NCBI GenBank assembly: GCA_027886185.1
Contig: WOAB01000878.1
Location: 6,026,001 to 6,090,000 of the forward strand
Source of the DNA: Rheum nobile
Taxonomy: Eukaryota > Streptophyta > Magnoliopsida > Caryophyllales > Polygonaceae
Length of the DNA: 64,000 nt
Direction of reading: 5' to 3'
Shown: piece by piece, positions 50,875 through 64,000 of the stretch
How the letters are laid out: each line of letters starts with the position of its first letter
Position numbering within the stretch: position 1 is the first letter of the stretch
Position numbers and translations under genes: made by a program
Notes under the pieces: model-generated
What the model saw: the letters and a program-made list of their open reading frames with translations, nothing else
The model's database searches: none
What the model was told of the DNA's origin: nothing

Positions 50875-52395
50875 TAAACCACCCCATGCTTAGACCTTTG
50901 CTCGTCCACGAGTAAACCAAATAAGAGTCCACTCCTCCAATGCAGCACCCAAGGTCTCAGGAAGCATATCCTCCAACTAAGAGTCACCTAACCCATGCCA
51001 AAGCTCTTGGCACCAATCTCATTTACAACACATCAACAACTCAACAGCTTAAGGGACAAACAGAGTACTTCCCCCAAGCTAAACCCGGACATCCAATAGC
51101 GTGAGTAACCTCTAATCCTAGCCTCCATCTATTGCTCCTTATATCTCCCAGAGTGACCTACCCGACAATCCTTCTTTGACTTCTCTTCTTATGATGCCTT
51201 GCCAAGAATAGTGAGAAATCCTAAAATCACTCTTCTTCTTTTTCGCTCATTTTGCCAAGGCGCCCTTTCGGGTTTTCACCAAGCCACTCATTTCATTTTC
51301 CAATAGATGTGCTCACATAAGCTCACGTCACTCTTGACCACATATTACCCCAACCTAATGCTGGTCCAAGCCACCTGCTTATTACCTAGGCTGCCCTTTC
51401 GGGTTTTCGACCTATCCGAGGATTTTTATGATAGCCTTTTTCAAATTTTTGGCTCTTTTCATTTTTTTCATTTTTCTCCTCAGCAGCATAGCAAGTATAA
51501 AACCCCACCCCATGCTTAAACATTGCATTGTCCTCAATGTAATGAAAGACAAAAGAATAAAGCACATGGAAAAGCAAAAAATAACTCACAACGTTGCCGA
51601 GTTGGCTTGGACACTTCCTTGTCGCTAGTGGTGTACTCATGAAAGTTCATGTCCTGGATGTCTGCATCAACGCTATAACCTTCATATACCGTGCAACCAT
51701 AGGAAACCACTATGAAGTGCAGTGGTTATTCAGGAAATCAGGGCGGCACGGCCTTCAACTCCATCAACTCCTACCATGCAATCAAAAGGAACCACTCTGG
51801 GAAAGTAGTGGTCAATCAAGGGAACAGGGTTGCATGGCCTTCAAAAATGGGCCCAGATGTCATCGTGGTTGGGCCCTGGTATTCCTCATCTCCAGCTGTC
51901 GACTGCAGGGCCATCATCGTTGCCAAATAAATGTAGGGCGAATGTATTCCTCCGTTAGCAACATGATGCGCACCTCTCCGTGGGAAATCTGGACAGTCCG
52001 GTAAAACTTTTTTTTGTTTTTATTTTTATTTTTTTATTTTGACTTTTGCACCCCGTTAGGTTTTTTCGGGGTCCTTTTTTTTTTGATAAGGAAAGGAGTC
52101 GAACCTGAAAATGGCGGCGATCGCCGTGATTACACGGCGGTCGCCGTCATTTGCCGCAAGCAGAGTGAGCGAGGGAGGGGAAAATGGCGGGCGCCGTAAG
52201 GTCGGCGGCGGGCGTCGTGAACTCCTTCTTCACTTTGAAACGCTTCCTGCAGGTTAGTTCGACACAGAAAGCAAAAACTAAAAGGAAAAACAAAAGAAAA
52301 TGATTAAGGGAAAGGAAATAAACTACCTAACATCGGGTTGCCTCCCGAGCAACACTTTGGTTAATGTCGTGGCTCGACATACTACTCGAACATCC
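50875..52395 (-). other. 3' untranslated region of the gag-protease element
   Basis: No ORF of recognisable content. Near 52112-52215 another group of dyads occurs (GGCGATCGCC, ACGGCGGTCGCCGT, GGCGGGCGCC). The segment bordering the LTR holds the polypurine tract. Confidence 0.6.
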
Positions 52396-55224
52396 TTAAT
52401 CCATATCATCAGGCTCTTTGGGAACCTTCTCAATCCATACCTCCTTCCTGAACCAATCATGGAAAGGTTTGAACCTTAGACCATGCTTCTTCTTCAGCGG
52501 TTTCTCCATCTTGACCTTCTTAGTCGCGTCTACCCCATGCTTAGATCGATCAGGGGGGTGTTTAGCCTTGACTTCAGGGACCTGCACCAAAGATGGAACG
52601 AGCCTCTCGCTCGGAGTTAGCAGCAAAGGTGATTTACCTGGAAGCTCCGGAGGGAGCTTATAGCAAGCGTCCCACTCAGCAATACCTTCCTGCAAGTCAT
52701 TAGATATAGCAATATCAAAGCTAGAATCAACAATAGGTGGTGTGTCATCTAGGTGGTCCTCATCAAAAACATCTTGCACCACAGGCTCAAGTACATCAAT
52801 TGCACACAAAGAATGACCATCAGAGGGGAATTTCATGGCTTCATAGATGTTATAATTAATGGTTTGGCCATCAAATTCCATAGTTAAGGAACCAGTACTC
52901 ACGTTGATTTTAGTGTTGGTAGTTTTCAAGAAGGGTCTCCCTAACAGAATAAGGGCTACATGCATATCATGTTTCATATCAAGCACATAGAAGTCAGCAG
53001 GAAAAGTAAGTTCACCAACCCTAACCAAAACATCCTCCACTATCCCTATAGGATACACACTAGATCTATCAGCTAGCTGAATGGAAATTTTGGTCGCATG
53101 CATGGGTCCTAATCCTAAGGATTCACAAAGAGATGAAGGTAAAATATTTATGGAAGCACCCAAATCTAACATAGCTTTATTGAACTTGGTACCTCCAATG
53201 GTGACGGGGATGGTGAACATACCTGGGTCGTCACATTTTTTGGATAAGCGTTTCTGAAAAATCGCAGAGACATGCTCGCTTACCTTCACCTTCTTCTTGC
53301 TGTTCCTATCCTGATTCCTCTTTGTGGTGCACATCTGCTGCAAGAACTTGGCATAACGAGGGACAAACTTGATCAAATTTAGGAGAGGCATGTTGACCTC
53401 AACGTTTCTGAACATCTCAAACATGTCCTTGTCCTGCGCAAGTGGCTTGGTACGCTTCAAAGCAGACGGAAATGGTGCAACAGGCTTCCACTCAGGAAAA
53501 ATCGGAGGTACATACTCCTTCTCAGCCCCAGGATCAGCTACGGCTTCACGGCGGTCGCCGCAAGAAGGACGGCGGGCGCCGTGAACATCATCAGAAAACT
53601 CGGAAGTTGGCTCACCGTCACGGCGGGCGCCGTAGGTTGCACGGCGGTCACCGTGAATTGGGCGACGGGTGCCGGAATAAGTGCGGCGGTCGCCACAATT
53701 TTCATCAGACAAGTCGAGAGCAGGGTCATTTTCACGACGGGCGCCGTGGTCTTCACGGCGGTCGCCGTCGATGTCATGGTGGGTGCCGTAAGTTGTATAG
53801 TGGTCGTCGTCGCTGTTCTGTTCCAGCTCCTGATCCGCTTCCTTGTCGACCTCAGAATCATCCTCTTCGAGTCTCTTCCCGCTCCTCAGAGTTATAGCAC
53901 TGACGTTCCTAATGTCCGGGTTCACTTCCGTTTGAGATGGAAGTTTACCAGAAATCTTCGCGTCGAGCTTGCTCACCACCTGAGAGATCTGGCCAAATTG
54001 CCTTTCCAAGTTCTGAATGCTGGATTGTGTAGTCTCTTGGAATTACAATTGGTTCTTACTCAACTTAGCAACATTCTCATTGAGATTGACGTGGCTTTGC
54101 ATCAGCATCTTCATCATATCCTCCATAGACGAGGACGGGTTCGAGCTCTGCCCTTGAGGTTGTGGCACAAATGGTTGCCTTGGTTGTTGAGGATTACCCT
54201 GTTGTTGTTGTGGTTCTGGGTCTCTCCATCTGAAGTTGGGATGATCCCTCCAACCAGGATTGTATGTATTGGAGTAAGGATCATGCCTGGGCCTCTGCTG
54301 ATATCCTCCCATTGCATTCACTTCCTCTTGTAGAGTAGGACATGAATCAGTAGGATGCAAGTCGTCACGACAGATCTCACAGGCCTTATCCTGCTGAGGC
54401 GTACCTTTCAGTTTCAAATGCCTCACCTCCTCTCTCAACACATCAAAATCAGCCTAATCAATTTTCGCTTGAGAACCAGCAACAACCAAGCTTTGGGAGC
54501 CTCTCCCACTGTATTGCCTAGAGTCATCAACCAGTGTAGCAAATACCTCCAGAGCTTCCTCATAAGTCCTCTTCAGAATACTTCCACCACATGAAGAGTT
54601 CACCATTCGACGATCATCTTCACGGAGTCCTCCATGTAAATAGAGAATTAGATCATGTTTTTCGTAACCATGGTAGGGACAACTCTTCACCAGTTTCTTG
54701 AAGCGCTCATAGTAGTCATAGAGAGACTCATTAGACAGTTGTTCCACATTGCAGATTTTTTTCTTGAGTTGATTGGACTTGATAGCTGGAAAGTATTTGT
54801 CGATAAACACCTTATTCAAATTCACCCAAGTAGTGATGCTTCCTGGCGGTAAAGAATGATACCAGTCCTTCGCGGAGTTCTTCAAAGAAAAGGAAAAGAC
54901 TCTCAACCTCATCTGATCTTCAGTAATCTCAGATGGCCTTATACTGGTGCAGACCTCAAGGAACTCATCCAGGTGCTGAATATGATCCTCAAGCGAGGTT
55001 CCACTGAATTTCGGGAGTAGATGGACTACTCCTGTCTTGAGCTCAAATTTAACCCCTTCACCCAGAGCAGGGAATTGCACAGCACGAGCTGGTTGCTCCA
55101 AGTTAGGAGCTGTCAAAGACTCAAGTGTAACACGAGCTGCCATCCTGCGAGCTTGAAGAAAAGTTCTTTCGATTTCTGGATAAAAAACTAGCGGTAGATT
55201 ATTAGTAACACGGGTGTGAACCAT
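52396..55224 (-). pseudogene. gag-pro: gag-protease ORF with two nonsense codons
   Basis: One frame of 943 codons from ATG 55224 to 52396, broken only by TAG at 54456-54454 and TAA at 54045-54043. N-terminal gag: PKFSGTSLEDHIQHLDEFLE, SAKDWYHSLPPGSITTW, KYFPAIKSNQLKK. Then a CCHC zinc knuckle (CEICRDDLHPTDSC), a Gln-rich linker, ITLRSGK, a low-complexity stretch with repeated GDRR/GARR, and a retropepsin-like domain (AMLDLGASINILPSSL, then LILLGRPFLKTT). The active-site triad is D-L-G rather than D-T/S-G, as in many Athila/Tat-like proteins. The frame ends EVWIEKVPKEPDDMD with no pol downstream. Confidence 0.88.
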
Positions 55225-55281
55225 AAGATAGGTTCACACCAAGATTGGCACACAAATCGCACACACAAAATAGATTATTGC

Positions 55282-55301
55282 CTCCTCGGCAACGGCGCCA
55301 A
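55282..55301 (-). other. Primer-binding site (tRNA-Asp)
   Basis: Minus strand TGGCGCCGTTGCCGAGGAG, 3 nt from the LTR, complementary to the 3' end of tRNA-Asp with one mismatch. Confidence 0.85.
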
Positions 55302-55303
55302 TT

Positions 55304-57791
<2,488 letters not shown>

Positions 57792-58029
57792 TTTTCTGAA
57801 CTATTTTTTCTCTATTATGTTTTTTTTACATGTATATGAAGAAAATATACGATATACAAAACAATAGTATACATAACAGTAACATTTAGTTGCAACTTAT
57901 ATATATAATAAATATTTTTTTCATAGAGTACAAAACTAACCTTTTCAATTCCTCTCCTATATCTGAATGCAGATAATCACTCCATTTGGCCCTGATAACA
58001 ACATTCAATACAATATTAATGGATTCATA

Positions 58030-58790
58030 AAGTTCAATACTTTCATATTCTGCAAGGTAGAACATATGTAGAACATATCTCCTTTACAAAATTCAATTTG
58101 TTAATATTCTGCAACATATTACTTCACATTATTGCTTCATGCTTATTAATTCATATTCTAATTAATCGTTTTTCCACTTGTGCAAGTAGAAATAACTGAA
58201 TCCAAAATTAGAAGTGTACTGGAAATAAGTCAGCAATCTGAGTGTTACAATCATATTTTAAGGTACTCTTTTTTACACTACAAATTATACATTTTTATTC
58301 AAGTTCTTAACTACTATTCTACTTTACTCACATCTGGTACATGTAGTAATTTAACCCTATTATTTTCCTTCATAGGTTTGAAGAAATAAATATCCATGAT
58401 ACCTGCTTCTGAAATCAAGGAACAATAATACATATAAAGGTACCTTTCTTATAGAGCTTAGATATGTTCGAATACAATTTTCAGTATAACTAAATTTGCA
58501 ATTGCTATCCTATGTCAGATTGCATGTGAGCTCTTGAGGAAGTTCAATCTGTTAATATTCTGCAAGGTAGCACGTCTTAAATTACAAATTATATTATTTG
58601 TTTATGCTTCTTAATTCATATACTAATTACTGGTTGTTCTACCTGTGCAAGTATAAACAAACTGAACCTAGAATTTGAAGTGTACTGGAAATCAGATAGC
58701 TTTCTAGGTGTTATAGTTTACTAATATTGCAAGGTACTATTATTTACACTGCAATTTATACATTTCTTTCAACTTTTTATTGATCATGAC
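58030..58790 (+). repeat. Two-copy tandem duplication, ~466-bp period
   Basis: GAAGTGTACTGGAAAT at 58211 and 58677; GTTAATATTCTGCAA at 58099 and 58550; AAGGTACT...TTTACACT at 58260 and 58733. No recognised product. Confidence 0.7.
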
Positions 58791-58980
58791 CATAAAAAAT
58801 ATTTACTGTATGATCGTATCCCTTGAAATTATAGGTTTTAGCATTAGTCGTTAATCTACATCTATTACTGGGATTGAAGATACACAATAAGGTCATGCTT
58901 CTTTTTCTTTATACTTAAATTGTTGAAATTAATTTATTGTTTAAATCTATTAACTAATAAAGATTATTTAATATGGTATA

Positions 58981-59061
58981 GGAATTCCACGTGGTGTTGT
59001 GCGGATTGGAATCAGCAATAACAATGTTTGGAGTGGTATTGCTAGTATACAAGACATCAAG
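58981..59061 (+). other. Exon-like segment
   Basis: Between an acceptor-like TATAG and a donor AAG|GTACG the frame reads GIPRGVVRIGISNNNVWSGI then ASIQDIK. It looks like a genuine exon but I do not recognise the family. Confidence 0.4.
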
Positions 59062-59158
59062 GTACGCCAAGAATGTAGTTTAGATTTAAGTTCTGATTAG
59101 TAGTCTAATAGATTAGATAGTAGTTTAGATTTATTGCATTTTTCAGTAACCTGGAACT

Positions 59159-59432
59159 CAGTACCTAGAAATTAACCTAAATATTATAAATGAACCCTAC
59201 TGTTTTACTTGTAAATAAACACAAACAAACATTACAAATCGAACAATAGAAACATAAAAAGTGAGTACCTAGTAATTAACCTAAATAATATGAGTGAACC
59301 CTACTGATTTAGTTGTAAATATACACAAATAATATGAATGAACCTTACTAATTTAACCTAAATAATATGAATGAACCCTACTGATTTAGTTGTAAATTAA
59401 CCAAAATAATATAATGAACCCTACTGATTTGC
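59159..59432. repeat. Degenerate tandem repeats
   Basis: Four to five copies of TTAACCTAAATAATATGA followed by TGAACCCTACTGATTTAG and TTGTAAAT, at irregular length. Non-coding. Confidence 0.75.
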
Positions 59433-59867
59433 ATGCCTCCTCGAATAGAAAAACTTCTCTAAGCCTCATAGTATTCAACAAATTCAAAAACTCTACACAC
59501 AAAACTCTCTCTACAATATCCTAGACACAATAAAATTTTTGAAATACAAATACATAAAGACAATAAAATACCTTCACAGTCGATTCTCTGCTCAATGTCT
59601 CTAGGTTTCAGCAGTTTTCTTTGTTTTCCCGATGTGTCATCCTATAGAATAATCAAACCTTATATACAACACCTTCATGAAAAATCGCTCATTATAGAAA
59701 TTAATATTTTTTTAATAATATATCAACTGATTATGCAATCATATATGGACTTTAAATTATACTACATTGGATAATAAAAAAAAATTATATACAATTTGCC
59801 ATTTCCTGAAAAACCGAAATCTTGGTTCACTACAATCTAATATTAATTATATATTTTGCTCTGGTGT

Positions 59868-59950
59868 CGAGATCTGGATGTTGGTGAGGATTGCACATTG
59901 AAGAAGATTATGGCAATATCCCAACCCTCATCAAGGAATCAAAATGTAAG
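59868..59950 (+). other. Repeated exon ending in GTAAG (second copy)
   Basis: Frame DLDVGEDCTLKKIM then SQPSSRNQN up to GTAAG at 59946, followed by a CT-rich intron start. Homologous to 46107-46186. Confidence 0.45.
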
Positions 59951-60297
59951 CTCTCTCTGTCTATATATCTATTTGTCTACATCTCTATCAACCCATTCAT
60001 TTTGAAATACTTGATTGCTTTATGTTCAATAAAAAATTGATTTGTGACAAATATGAACACCTAAACAAATATACTATAATGGGTTTAATCTTATATCATC
60101 TATTGATTTATTTCCCTATCTGTCTATTTCTCTCTGTGCAAGTATGATATTGAATTTGAAATTCTATAATCATATACTAATGAAAATTATCAATATTGGA
60201 ATATATGTTGCAATGTATGTATGAAAGACATATTTTTCAAAGTATATAGATATATGTAAATAGACAGAAGCATTTTATAAATTACAGTCTTGTAAAT

Positions 60298-60402
60298 AGA
60301 GAGGGTATTATTTAGTTTGTGCAGAATATGCTCGGAGGCGTTATTAGTTTCATCGGCAAAAGGACTAATCTAATACCCTCTCTGAGCATATTCTGCACAA
60401 AC
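60298..60402. repeat. Two interleaved perfect inverted repeats (A-B-A'-B')
   Basis: A, 60298-60310 (AGAGAGGGTATTA), is perfectly complementary to A', 60371-60383. B, 60315-60333 (GTTTGTGCAGAATATGCTC), is perfectly complementary to B', 60384-60402. A' and B' are adjacent, and the order is A-B-A'-B' rather than nested. Confidence 0.95.
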
Positions 60403-60783
60403 TTTAAGGTAATCAGGCCTCCTCGTTAAAGAAATAAAACAGTAATATAGTGGCTAGTTGTGCAGATTCTGCATAAACTTGTAATCATGCCTCAATCTAA
60501 AGCACGGAAAATAGTGCAATCTACATTTCAGTTCTATGAATTATGTAATATCAAAACCCTTTCTCTTTACTGTAAATCACCACAAAACCTTTCTCTTTAC
60601 TGTAAATCACCACAAACCCTTTGACTAAATCACCACAAACCCTTTATTTTTACTATAAATCATCTCTTTCATAACATAACCTTTTCGTTTCATTTTTTCC
60701 CTTGATGAGGATGTCTGGAGGTTGGGAAGAGATATGGAAGGAGGATGTCCTGCCCAGATCCAAAGTGATAAATGTAAGCACGA

Positions 60784-60929
<146 letters not shown>

Positions 60930-61485
60930 ACATTGAGATGAACATGACAAATAGATATTCAATATTGCATAGAGTAGAGTGAATGAAATGATACAAATTA
61001 GATATTCGATGTTGCATATAGGTTCTGAATTATTACCTTGTAACTGAGTTATGGATTTCCTGAATAAAATTGAAACAAAGAAAATATATCAATATCAGTT
61101 CTGTTTGAAATGTTAAATCTGAATCCCTGCAAAACAGACACTGAAGTTATGTTTGAAATGATATATGCATTACAAATGAAATAACTGAGTTCTGCTTTAG
61201 TTAAGCATTACCTCTTAAATGTTTGTTTTCTACTGTAGTTAATCTTATGAAATAACTGAGAAGGTCTAGATTTATAGACGAATATGTGAAAGAGATGTAG
61301 TCTTGTATTAGAAGTTTCAGTAGAACAAATCATGTTTATTTTTTAATTTTTGGAATGCACAGGTTTTTCTATATCATATCTTCGTAGTAATCTTTTTAAT
61401 TTTGTACATAACTATTTTGTATGGCTGATAATGATTCTATATTATATTTTGACTTTTTGTTCAGATCTTGTAATCAGTGTTGCTT

Positions 61486-61830
61486 TTTTATGGATATGTT
61501 ATGATTTGCAGAATTTCTGACATTGGAAAACAGAGAAAGTACACTTTTTATGGATATGTTATGATTTGCAGAAGTTATGATTTGCAGAATTTATGCAATC
61601 AGTGTGTATGCGGTTTTGTAATTTCTGTGCAGGTTTTGTGCATTGTTTTGTAATATTTGTGGTTGTTTTGTGTTAAGAGTTTTGCTGCATTTCTGTAATG
61701 CTTATGTAATTTTTGTATGCTTCATATTTAGGTTCATGTGTGTTTATGCGGTTTTGTAATATATGTGCAGGTTTTGTGCAATGTTTTGTCATATTTGGGG
61801 TTGGTTTTCTGTTTTAATTTCATGCAGACT
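61486..61830 (+). repeat. Tandem duplication and T/G-rich degenerate repeats
   Basis: A 60-bp period: TTTTTATGGATATGTTATGA precedes TTTGCAGAA at about 61485 and 61545. It is followed by loosely repeated GCGGTTTTGTAAT and GCAGGTTTTGTGCA words (61610-61790). Confidence 0.7.
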
Positions 61831-62420
61831 TTGTCATAAATTTTTTTTCGGTATGTTGTATGTTACTTTGAATGCAAAATTTATCGTATAACAGGTTTGG
61901 AACGTCATTTACAGCAAAAGATTTATTTTTTTGTTTAATTCCTAAATATTGGATTTTATTCAATTAAAAAGTAGCTCGTAATTTTATTTGCTTTTTTTTT
62001 TTGGAAAGATTAAGAATACCCAAAAAAAAACGTACAAAGATAATCTCTGCAAAAGTAGGTCAGAATCAAAGATTTTTTTAAAAATAACAACATTAACTAG
62101 ACTGATGACACGTGTGCAAATTAATTCTGTGATGACACGTGGCAGCGACAAATACGGGATCAATCTCGGGGCGCGTGCTGCTCAGTCGCCATTCTGCTTT
62201 AGTTATTATATAGTAGATTAATGTGATGGTTGATCTTATTGTAAATGCATCTCACTCACATTCTCTTGAAAATATCATGACAAAGGGTTCTCATATATAA
62301 AGAGGCTTCGGTCAGATTCTTATCTTATAAGAAACAAATTATTAATTATTGGGTGATTGAAAATGTACAACTAAAAATTACCCCGGCCTATTAAACTCTG
62401 TAAAGATGGAGATTATGCGA

Positions 62421-64000
62421 TACTCCCTATGTCCTAATATAATCTTCCCACTTCTCAAATTGCACAGGTTTTAAGACATTCATATTTTGAATGTTTATCT
62501 TCCATTGATCAGAAAGTATAAAAAAACTACAGAGAAAGTACAAAAGAGCTGTAGAGATTCACAAGTCATGAATCCATGTGATTAGTTTTCAACCAATCAC
62601 ATAAGAGTTTAAAAATTTTGAACCAATGAAACACACTAAACCCAATTTGCTAACATGGAGCCTAAATCAAATTGGGTTTAGGAATTGAAATTTGCACCCT
62701 ATAAAAGAGGAAAAAACTGAACATTCTCATTCTTCCACAACCAGTACCATAAACACACACAAAAAAATAGAGGAAACATAGATAAGAGAGAAACCAGAGC
62801 ATCATTGCCCTTTCTTGATGCCTTCATACTTGGATTTAAATGCTGCTTGGGTTCTAGATGATGAGGAAGTTGATGATGCATTGCAGGAATATGGCCAACC
62901 AGAGATTCAACAGGAGTATGGCCAACCAGTCTTCCTGTCACCAGAGATTCAGCAGGAGTATGGCCCAAGATATGCCTTTTATTGATCTTAATAGTGCACC
63001 AGATATTCAGCAGGAGTATGGCCAGCCAGAGATTCAGCAGGAGTATGGCCCAAGATATGCCTTTTATTGATCTTAACAGTGCACCATAGATTCAGAAGGA
63101 GTATGGCCAACCAGTCTCCCATGCAACAATACATAATCAATCCCCAAATCATGTTGAAACGGAGCAGCTATCACAAGAATCTAATCATCAGGCATCAAGA
63201 AAGAAGCTCAGTAGTGAGGAGAGAATACACATACTAGTATGGCTTGTTCATAGAGCAAAAGATGGAAAACTGCCAAGGGGGACAATAATGGCTGCAACAC
63301 ACGAGTTCCAAGTGTCAAGAAGGAGCATAGGTAAAATATGGAACACAACCAAGCAACAGAGAAGTGCAAATGTCAGGTACAATGTCACCACAAAGTCACA
63401 TAATTGTGGTAGAAAGAGAGTACAAGTACCAAGCCAACAAATAGAAGCAGTCAATATGGGAGACAGATCATGTATAAGGGATTTAGCAGCCATGATCAAC
63501 ATTTCAAAGAGCACAGTTCATAGGATGATTAAAAGGGGGCAAATCAAGCCTCATACCAATCCACTACATCTAGGATTGAAGGATCCAAACAAATTCAGAA
63601 GATTATAGTGGATTTTGAGTTTGTTGCAAGGGGATACACCAGAAAGTAAGACACATTATTACCCCATGTATGACTTTGTGCATATAGATGAAAAGTGGTT
63701 TAATTTGACCAAAAAAACACAAAGAGTTTATCTATCACAACATGAAAAGGGCAAATACAGATCAGCCAGTTCAAGTAAATTCATCCCTAAAGTCATGTTC
63801 ACTGCAGTGGTAGGAAGACCAAGATTTAACAGCCAAGGGGAATGCATATTTGATGGTAAGATTGGGATTTTTTCCATTCACTTATAAGGAGGCAGCAAAA
63901 AGGTCATAAAAAAACAGGCAAAAGGGGACAATGGTGACAAAAATAGTGGAATCTGTCAACCAGAAAGTCACAAGACACATGCTCATACATGACATCATTC
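62421..64000 (+). mobile_element. Mariner-like (MLE) element, 5' part
   Basis: TA (62421-62422) is followed by CTCCCTATGTCC, the usual terminal sequence of plant mariner/Stowaway elements. It runs through an untranslated leader into a broken transposase and off the window end, so the 3' terminus is not seen. Confidence 0.8.
62818..64000 (+). pseudogene. Mariner-like transposase, multiply broken
   Basis: Starts MPSYLDLNAAWVLDDEEVDD, followed by several copies of PEIQQEYGQ (62890-63110). Frames are broken after RYAFY near 62985 and again near 63070. Then the N-terminal helix-turn-helix region: KLSSEERIHILVWLV, FQVSRRSIGKIW, CIRDLAAMINISKSTVHRMI and IKPHTNPLHLGL, with a TAG at about 63606-63608. 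After it comes the catalytic domain start YDFVHIDEKWFNLTKK, whose D is the first acidic residue of the DD39D triad, then VMFTAVVGRPRFN and FDGKIGIF; a frameshift near 63870 and a TAA near 63909 follow. The transposase cuts and pastes at TA sites; this copy cannot be active. Confidence 0.88.

Noticed and set aside
53442..54333. Two long plus-strand frames (151 and 250 codons)
   Set aside because: Antisense to the gag-protease ORF; GGRR-like runs are the complement of the dyad repeats.
59159..59432. CRISPR-like regular repeats
   Set aside because: Repeat lengths are irregular, spacers are not unique and the DNA is plant nuclear; a degenerate tandem repeat fits.

Overview
This window is nuclear DNA of a flowering plant, almost certainly a eudicot. 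It is AT-rich. Its one clearly intact host gene is split by a plant-type GT-AG intron and belongs to the plant-specific SHI/STYLISH (SRS) transcription factor family. Nearly everything else is transposable-element DNA: Ty3/gypsy LTRs, foldback MITEs with target-site duplications, Helitron ends and Helitron-type genes, and a plant mariner-like transposase. I cannot name a species.

Layout. 1-7 kb: an array of TTGTTCA words around a FAR1-like fragment, a small LTR family, and three foldback elements with 9-10 bp target duplications. 7.1-9.2 kb: the SRS gene on the minus strand. 9.2-14 kb: intergenic DNA with hairpins, an LTR-like segment with GTGCAC dyads, and a short LTR with a tRNA-Met primer site. 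14.2-18.7 kb: the 5' part of a chromovirus-like gypsy element (2.27-kb LTR, extra upstream ORF, broken gag) on the minus strand. 18.7-36.6 kb: Helitron-like material on the plus strand (RPA-like gene split by a solo LTR, fragment of the helicase gene, Agenet gene, tandemly duplicated small genes), ending in a textbook Helitron 3' hairpin plus CTAG. 37.4-41.4 kb: a second, smaller plus-strand Helitron. 41.7-62.2 kb: a possible 20.5-kb minus-strand Helitron, holding the C-terminal end of a helicase, repeated exon-like modules, GGCCCA-rich repeats and long (CT)n tracts. Inside one (CT)n tract are nested a gypsy LTR and a complete non-autonomous gag-protease retroelement. 62.4-64 kb: a decayed mariner-like element running off the end.

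The most interesting signal is a shared architecture. LTRs of four different sequence families (about 11.7, 17-18.5/47.5, 19.2 and 50.5/56.3 kb) each carry an array of short GC-rich dyads in the segment just upstream of the presumed TATA box. In three families the dyad is 5-nt arm, 4-nt spacer, 5-nt arm, and the arms differ between families while staying complementary. In one family the dyad has also spread in frame into the gag-protease ORF, and its two LTRs differ by one dyad unit. This may be an undescribed convergent cis-element of plant LTR retrotransposons.
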